From: UBA1926 sp036732005
GTDB taxonomy: Bacteria; Planctomycetota; Phycisphaerae; Phycisphaerales; UBA1924
Assembly: GCA_036732005.1 (NCBI GenBank)
Contig: DAINDF010000003.1
Span: 1 to 64,000 of the forward strand
Reading direction: 5' to 3'
DNA length: 64,000 nt
Shown: piece by piece, positions 60,218 through 64,000 of the stretch
Position numbering within the stretch: the first letter of the stretch is position 1
Layout: every line of letters starts with the position of its first letter
Made by a program: the position numbers and the translations under genes
The notes under the pieces: model-generated
Seen by the model: only the letters and a program-made list of their open reading frames with translations
Database searches by the model: none
Told to the model about the DNA's origin: nothing

Positions 60218-61771
60218 TCAGCGGTTGAAGTCGATCGGCTGGAGCGTGTTCGACCCGCCGATGTTCGCCGTCGTCCCGCACTCGGTCGACTGCTGCAGCA
60301 GCACGAAGAACCGCACCAGATCCTCCACATCGATGCAGTCGTCGTCCGCGATCCCGTCGTTGTTCGCGTCCGTGCAGGTGTCGCCCGTCAGCTCCGCCCG
60401 CAGGTCACGCACCGCGTACCAGCCGAGGTACAGCTGGATATCGAAGTCCGACACCACCCCGTCTTCATTGACATCCGCCGGGCACGGGTTTGCCGAGACC
60501 GGCGTGTACAGGTCCTCGATCGCCGCGATATCACCCTCGCTGAAGAAGATCGGCTCCCGCCGCACCATCAGATCGTCCGGCCCGAACGGCGTCGTGTCCA
60601 CGACATCGTCCCCGTCCAGGTCGCGGTACCGGTACGCGTCCCGGATCGTGTACATCGGCAGCGCGTTGTTGTACGAGAACTCGTCGACCAGCATCATCGA
60701 GTCCAGGTCGAAGTCCCCCGGCGGGAAGACCGTCGGGTCGTTGAACGCGATCGCGAACAGCTGCTGACCCGTGCTGTTGTCCTCGATCAGCGCCGGGAAC
60801 CCGGGCGACAGGTTCCCGTCCCCGGTCACAAACCGTGGCCAGGGCGTCCCGTCCGGCGCGAACGACGGCGGGATGCTGTTCACATGCACCTCGATGAAGG
60901 TGTCCCGGTCCGGGTGCCGCTGCTCCCAGTCCAGCCCGATCGCGAACCCGATCGAACGCACGATCGACGGGAAGTTCTGCCAGTACCCGTGCGAGATCGT
61001 CGTCGGCACCACATCCGGGTTGCTGATCTGCAGCGAACGCCCGATCCGTGTCACCGTGTTGTCCGTGTCCGCGTCGTCGAAGTCCTCGATCGGGGGCGGG
61101 TTCTCGCCGTCCCCGATGTTGTCCCAGATCAGGATCGACCCGACCTGGTGCTGCGCGGGGTCGTACCCCACGAACCGCAGCGGCGTCTCCTGCTCCATCG
61201 TGATCATCACCGCCAGCGCGCTCGCCACCCCGGCCGCCGCGTTGACCTGCTCCGGATCCGGATCGCCGACGAAGAAGAACGCCTCGATCATCGCGTCGCT
61301 GAAGGTGTAGGGGATCTCACCGTTCGGCCACAGGTTGAACCGCGCCAGCGAGCGGTTGTCCCCACCCGCGCCGGGCTCCGTCGGGTCCGCCCCGGCCGTC
61401 CCCGCCGACACGCGGGCCGAGCGACCCGGCGCGACCACCCGTACCGGCCCACGCACCCGCAACGCCGACTCCGCCCGCCGCGACGAGAAGTCGTCCCGCG
61501 TCCGCAGCGTGTGGATGTCGAGCGGGCCCGGGCCGTTCCACTGCGCCGTCATCGCGATCTGGTCACGCATCTGGTAGACCAGCCGGTTCAACTCGACCGT
61601 TTCCTCGCTCACCCACGGGTTGTCCCACCCGCCGCCGTCGCTCGACGGGGGTCGGCCCTTGGACGAGGACGAGTCGTCCCCGTTCATCGTCCGCGAGGGG
61701 AGCCCGCTCGAAACCGCCCCGCTCACCGCGACCGCCAGACCGGCCGCCAGGAATCGCTGCATCGTCTTCAT
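60218..61771 (-). CDS. Exported pseudo-astacin with calcium-loop tail
   Basis: A 517-residue secreted paralog of the previous protein. A signal peptide (FLAAGLAVAVSGAVSSG) leads to LPSRTMNGDD and a Ser/Gly linker. The astacin-like core has GEIPYTFSDAMIEAF, RFVGYDPAQHQ, WEQRHPDRDTFIEVHV and PIFFSEGDIAAIEDLY. The zinc motif is replaced in the same way as in its neighbour: RSIGFAIGLDW at 272-282. The tail has Asp loops (DVNEDGVVSDFDIQLYLGWY and DANNDGIADDDCIDVEDLVRFF). It lies 26 nt after the upstream astacin gene on the same strand. Starts MKT (61771) and MQR (61762) are both possible. Confidence 0.75.
   Translation of the reverse strand: MKTMQRFLAAGLAVAVSGAVSSGLPSRTMNGDDSSSSKGRPPSSDGGGWDNPWVSEETVELNRLVYQMRDQIAMTAQWNGPGPLDIHTLRTRDDFSSRRAESALRVRGPVRVVAPGRSARVSAGTAGADPTEPGAGGDNRSLARFNLWPNGEIPYTFSDAMIEAFFFVGDPDPEQVNAAAGVASALAVMITMEQETPLRFVGYDPAQHQVGSILIWDNIGDGENPPPIEDFDDADTDNTVTRIGRSLQISNPDVVPTTISHGYWQNFPSIVRSIGFAIGLDWEQRHPDRDTFIEVHVNSIPPSFAPDGTPWPRFVTGDGNLSPGFPALIEDNSTGQQLFAIAFNDPTVFPPGDFDLDSMMLVDEFSYNNALPMYTIRDAYRYRDLDGDDVVDTTPFGPDDLMVRREPIFFSEGDIAAIEDLYTPVSANPCPADVNEDGVVSDFDIQLYLGWYAVRDLRAELTGDTCTDANNDGIADDDCIDVEDLVRFFVLLQQSTECGTTANIGGSNTLQPIDFNR
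60926..60958 (-). other. Degenerate astacin zinc motif (pseudoenzyme 2)
   Basis: Codes RSIGFAIGLDW; the same four substitutions (H to R, E to S, H to F, H to W) as the neighbouring paralog, followed by WEQRHPDRD. Confidence 0.75.
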
Positions 61772-61797
61772 CGTCAGGGTCTCCTGTCCGCGCCGGT

Positions 61798-64000
61798 TCA
61801 GAGCGGGTCGATCGGGTCGAGGTTGTTGCTCCCCACCGGGTTCGGCGGGTTCGTCGGCAGGCACGCGAACGAGTTCTGGAAGTCCACGAAGAACTGGAGC
61901 AGGTCGAACACATCGATCACGCCCTCGGGCTGCGCAAAGTCCGCCCGCAGGTCGCCCGCGTTGTACCACTCGAGGAAGATCACGATGTCGAACCCGTTGA
62001 AGAACCCGTCCTGCGACACATCCGCCCGGCACGGATCCGACGACCCAACGCTGCCCGGATCGCGCGGGGGCTCCCCGTACACATCCACCAACGCCTGACG
62101 GTCGCCCTGGCTCAGCCCGGGCTGGTTGCCGATCACATTCTGGTACTGGGCCGTGTTCGGCGGCAGCACGAAGATCGTCTCAAACCCCGGGATCGCCTCG
62201 AACTCGTCCGTCTCCGGGTCATCGCCGATCGAGAACGCGAACGCCGCGTAGTGCATGATCGACAGGAAGTCGTACGAGTTCCGCACCACCACCCGGTCGA
62301 TCCCCGCCTCGACCAGCTGGTCCGCCCCGGCGTCCGTCGCCGTGAACCGGATCTGCGCCGTCATCGAGCCCAGGTCCTCCCCGATCTCGATCTCGTTGAG
62401 CAACCACTCGTTGTCCGGCGTCGTGTGCTCGGCGATCTCCTCCCAGGTCGCGCCACCGTCACCCGAGAACTCCACCAGCAGCCCGTCGCCCGCGTCCAGC
62501 GCCGTGCCGTTGGTGTTGAACCAGTACGAATAGGTGATCGTCGACCCCTTCGGGATGTGCAGCGTCGGGCTCGTCGCCACCGTCGACCCGCTCAGGCCGA
62601 CATTCCCCGCACCCGTCAGCAGGCAGAACAGCGACTCGTCGTCCGCGTCGAACGCGTAGTCCACCGCGGGCTCGGTCGCCCCCACCGCCCCGGCCGACGG
62701 GTCGGCCTCTTCCCACGCCCCGGACGCCGGCGCGCCCGAGATCGCCCACGCCCAGTTCCGCGTCTGCAGCACGCCCGCCGGGTCGAACTCGTCCAGGAAC
62801 TGCACATACTGCGACGGGCCCGGCTCATACCCGATGTTCAGCGCGAACTGGTCCACCTGCGCCGGCCCGATGTTCTCGAACTTGATCTGCACATACTCGT
62901 CGCGGTCCGGCCTCTGGTGCTCGTGGTTGAACCCCATGTGGTGCATCCACTCGTGCACCATCACCGCCACCGAGGGCGTCACGATGTTCAGCACCTCCAA
63001 CGGCACCGGCTCGCGGCCCACGGGCGCGATGAAGTCCGGCCCGTTGTCCCCGTCCGTGTCCACAAACAGCACCGGCACCCCGTCCGCCACGATGTCCGTG
63101 ATCGTGTCCGCCTCCCCGTCCAAATTCAGGTCGAGCAGCACATCCTCGGTCCCGTCCGCGTTGATGTCGAACGAGTACCGGTCAGGCCAACTCGCCGCGA
63201 ACGAGAGCGTCCAGGTCGTGTTGTCCGGGTCCAGCGGGTTCAGGGGCGTCCACCGGTTCGCCCCGCCCTGCCGGTCCACCGGGGTCACCGTGTTGTCCCC
63301 GCTCGAATCGCACGCCAGCGCTGTCGTTGTCCCCAGGTTGCTGAACACGATGCTGTCGGGCGTCCCGTCCGCGTCGAAGTCCACAAAGTCGGGGAAGCCG
63401 TCCCCGTTGATGTCGTCGAACTCGTAATCGATCTGGAACGACAGCCGGGTCAGCCCCGCGCCGGTCGCGAAGTTGCCGCCCATCCCCGTCCGCGCGTCCG
63501 TCGCCGCCGTGATCAGCACCCACGGGTAGTCGTCCGCGGGGATCCGCGTCCGGTCACGCGGCACGCCCTGCATCGACCCCGTCGACACCAGCGGGTCCCC
63601 GCCCCAGAAGGTGTACCCCACCGGCGCGAACGGATAGATCACATTCGCCTGGCTCCGCTGGATGAACACCACATTGCACACCTCGGAGATCACCTGCATC
63701 GCCAGCAGCATGTTCGCCCGGAGCTCAGCGTCCGGAACCTGTGACCCGTCGAAGGTGTCCTGGAATCCAATCGTCTGATCGCCCGACACCGGGCCCCAGG
63801 TCGACTGCGCCCAGTAGTACACCGCCTCCCCGTCGGGGTGCGCGAACACCGGCCGTTCGTCCCCCCAGCGCCCCGGCGGCAACGCCGAATTCGCGAACGC
63901 CGCCAACTCCTCGGCCGTCAACTGCTGCCCAGGCTCCGGGGGCGGGATGATGTCCAGCACCACACCGGGCTCGGTCCAGGTGTCCGCGATCCCGTCCTCC
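61798..64000 (-). CDS. Exported astacin-like metalloprotease with calcium-loop tail (N-terminus beyond window)
   Basis: Secreted M12A-type zinc protease; 733 residues visible, N-terminus and signal outside the window. The zinc site is complete: MVHEWMHHMGFNHEHQRPDRDEYV, with HExxHxxGxxH and the family RPDRD. The Met-turn follows far downstream (DFLSIMHYAAFAFS), then GLSQGDRQALVDVYG. Between zinc motif and Met-turn lies an inserted beta-sandwich (about 200 residues, GSTITYSYWFNTNGTALDAG). The C-terminus has Asp loops (DVSQDGFFNGFDIVIFLEWY, VFDLLQFFVDF). It is the intact member of a three-gene tandem family. Confidence 0.85.
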   Translation of the reverse strand, partial: EDGIADTWTEPGVVLDIIPPPEPGQQLTAEELAAFANSALPPGRWGDERPVFAHPDGEAVYYWAQSTWGPVSGDQTIGFQDTFDGSQVPDAELRANMLLAMQVISEVCNVVFIQRSQANVIYPFAPVGYTFWGGDPLVSTGSMQGVPRDRTRIPADDYPWVLITAATDARTGMGGNFATGAGLTRLSFQIDYEFDDINGDGFPDFVDFDADGTPDSIVFSNLGTTTALACDSSGDNTVTPVDRQGGANRWTPLNPLDPDNTTWTLSFAASWPDRYSFDINADGTEDVLLDLNLDGEADTITDIVADGVPVLFVDTDGDNGPDFIAPVGREPVPLEVLNIVTPSVAVMVHEWMHHMGFNHEHQRPDRDEYVQIKFENIGPAQVDQFALNIGYEPGPSQYVQFLDEFDPAGVLQTRNWAWAISGAPASGAWEEADPSAGAVGATEPAVDYAFDADDESLFCLLTGAGNVGLSGSTVATSPTLHIPKGSTITYSYWFNTNGTALDAGDGLLVEFSGDGGATWEEIAEHTTPDNEWLLNEIEIGEDLGSMTAQIRFTATDAGADQLVEAGIDRVVVRNSYDFLSIMHYAAFAFSIGDDPETDEFEAIPGFETIFVLPPNTAQYQNVIGNQPGLSQGDRQALVDVYGEPPRDPGSVGSSDPCRADVSQDGFFNGFDIVIFLEWYNAGDLRADFAQPEGVIDVFDLLQFFVDFQNSFACLPTNPPNPVGSNNLDPIDPL
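62920..62955 (-). other. Intact astacin zinc-binding motif
   Basis: Codes HEWMHHMGFNHE, followed by HQRPDRD, as in active M12A proteases. Confidence 0.85.

Overview
The window is GC-rich bacterial DNA that most resembles a Phycisphaerae-type planctomycete. The clues are secreted proteins with a C-terminal dockerin-like tail ending in Gly-Cys-Pro, a prepilin segment (AFTLIELLVVIAIIALLIG) followed by LLPALGKA as is common in that class, and many exported Asp-rich calcium-loop repeats. A 10-N scaffold gap with poly-G/poly-C ends at about 8.53-8.70 kb marks it as a draft assembly, probably a metagenome-assembled genome. The lineage is inferred from protein style, since no rRNA is present.

Region 1 (1-16.7 kb) holds two heavy-metal resistance operons on the minus strand, both built on a tripartite RND pump (outer-membrane TolC-like protein, periplasmic adaptor, inner-membrane pump). 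Each begins with a small exported Cys/His-rich protein and ends with a CDF-type cation transporter. Operon A (8297 down to 1) also encodes a His-rich lipoprotein and an SRPBCC protein. Operon B (16173 down to 8736) has an adaptor with two tandem Cys-rich modules. Operon B is divergent from an ArsR/SmtB repressor gene, and a perfect 14-bp inverted repeat carrying promoter-like hexamers on both strands lies between them. The scaffold gap separates the two operons, so their adjacency is not proven.

Region 2 (about 17-39.4 kb) looks like a nitrous-oxide-respiration island. Identical 19-bp direct repeats resembling a tRNA-Ser 3' end lie at 16976 and 39392. A tyrosine integrase with an excisionase-like gene sits just inside the left repeat, and a large serine recombinase sits just inside the right one. 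Between them are a five-heme cytochrome, a NosR/NapH-like Fe-S membrane protein fused to TPRs, an Rrf2 regulator, a di-heme cytochrome c, Sec-type (clade II) nosZ, a NosB-like membrane protein, nosD, nosF, nosY and nosL. These are followed by an RIC/YtfE di-iron repair domain fused in frame to a prepilin-like protein, and by a CopD-like membrane protein. A chemoreceptor with a nitrate/nitrite-sensing (NIT) domain is divergent from the cytochrome. The genes suggest a module for sensing N-oxides, carrying electrons to periplasmic NosZ, maturing its copper centres and repairing nitrosative damage.

Region 3 (39.7-57.8 kb) is mostly ordinary chromosome: a secreted trypsin-like protease, a beta-helix/PA14 protein, a PH-domain membrane protein, an AtoE-type transporter, a DUF4405 protein, topA, miaA, a GNAT acetyltransferase, a compact ribF-nrnA-DNA methyltransferase operon, and bifunctional putA.

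Region 4 (58-64 kb) has three tandem exported astacin-like proteins with calcium-loop tails. The one at the window edge keeps the zinc motif. The other two have every zinc ligand replaced in the same way.
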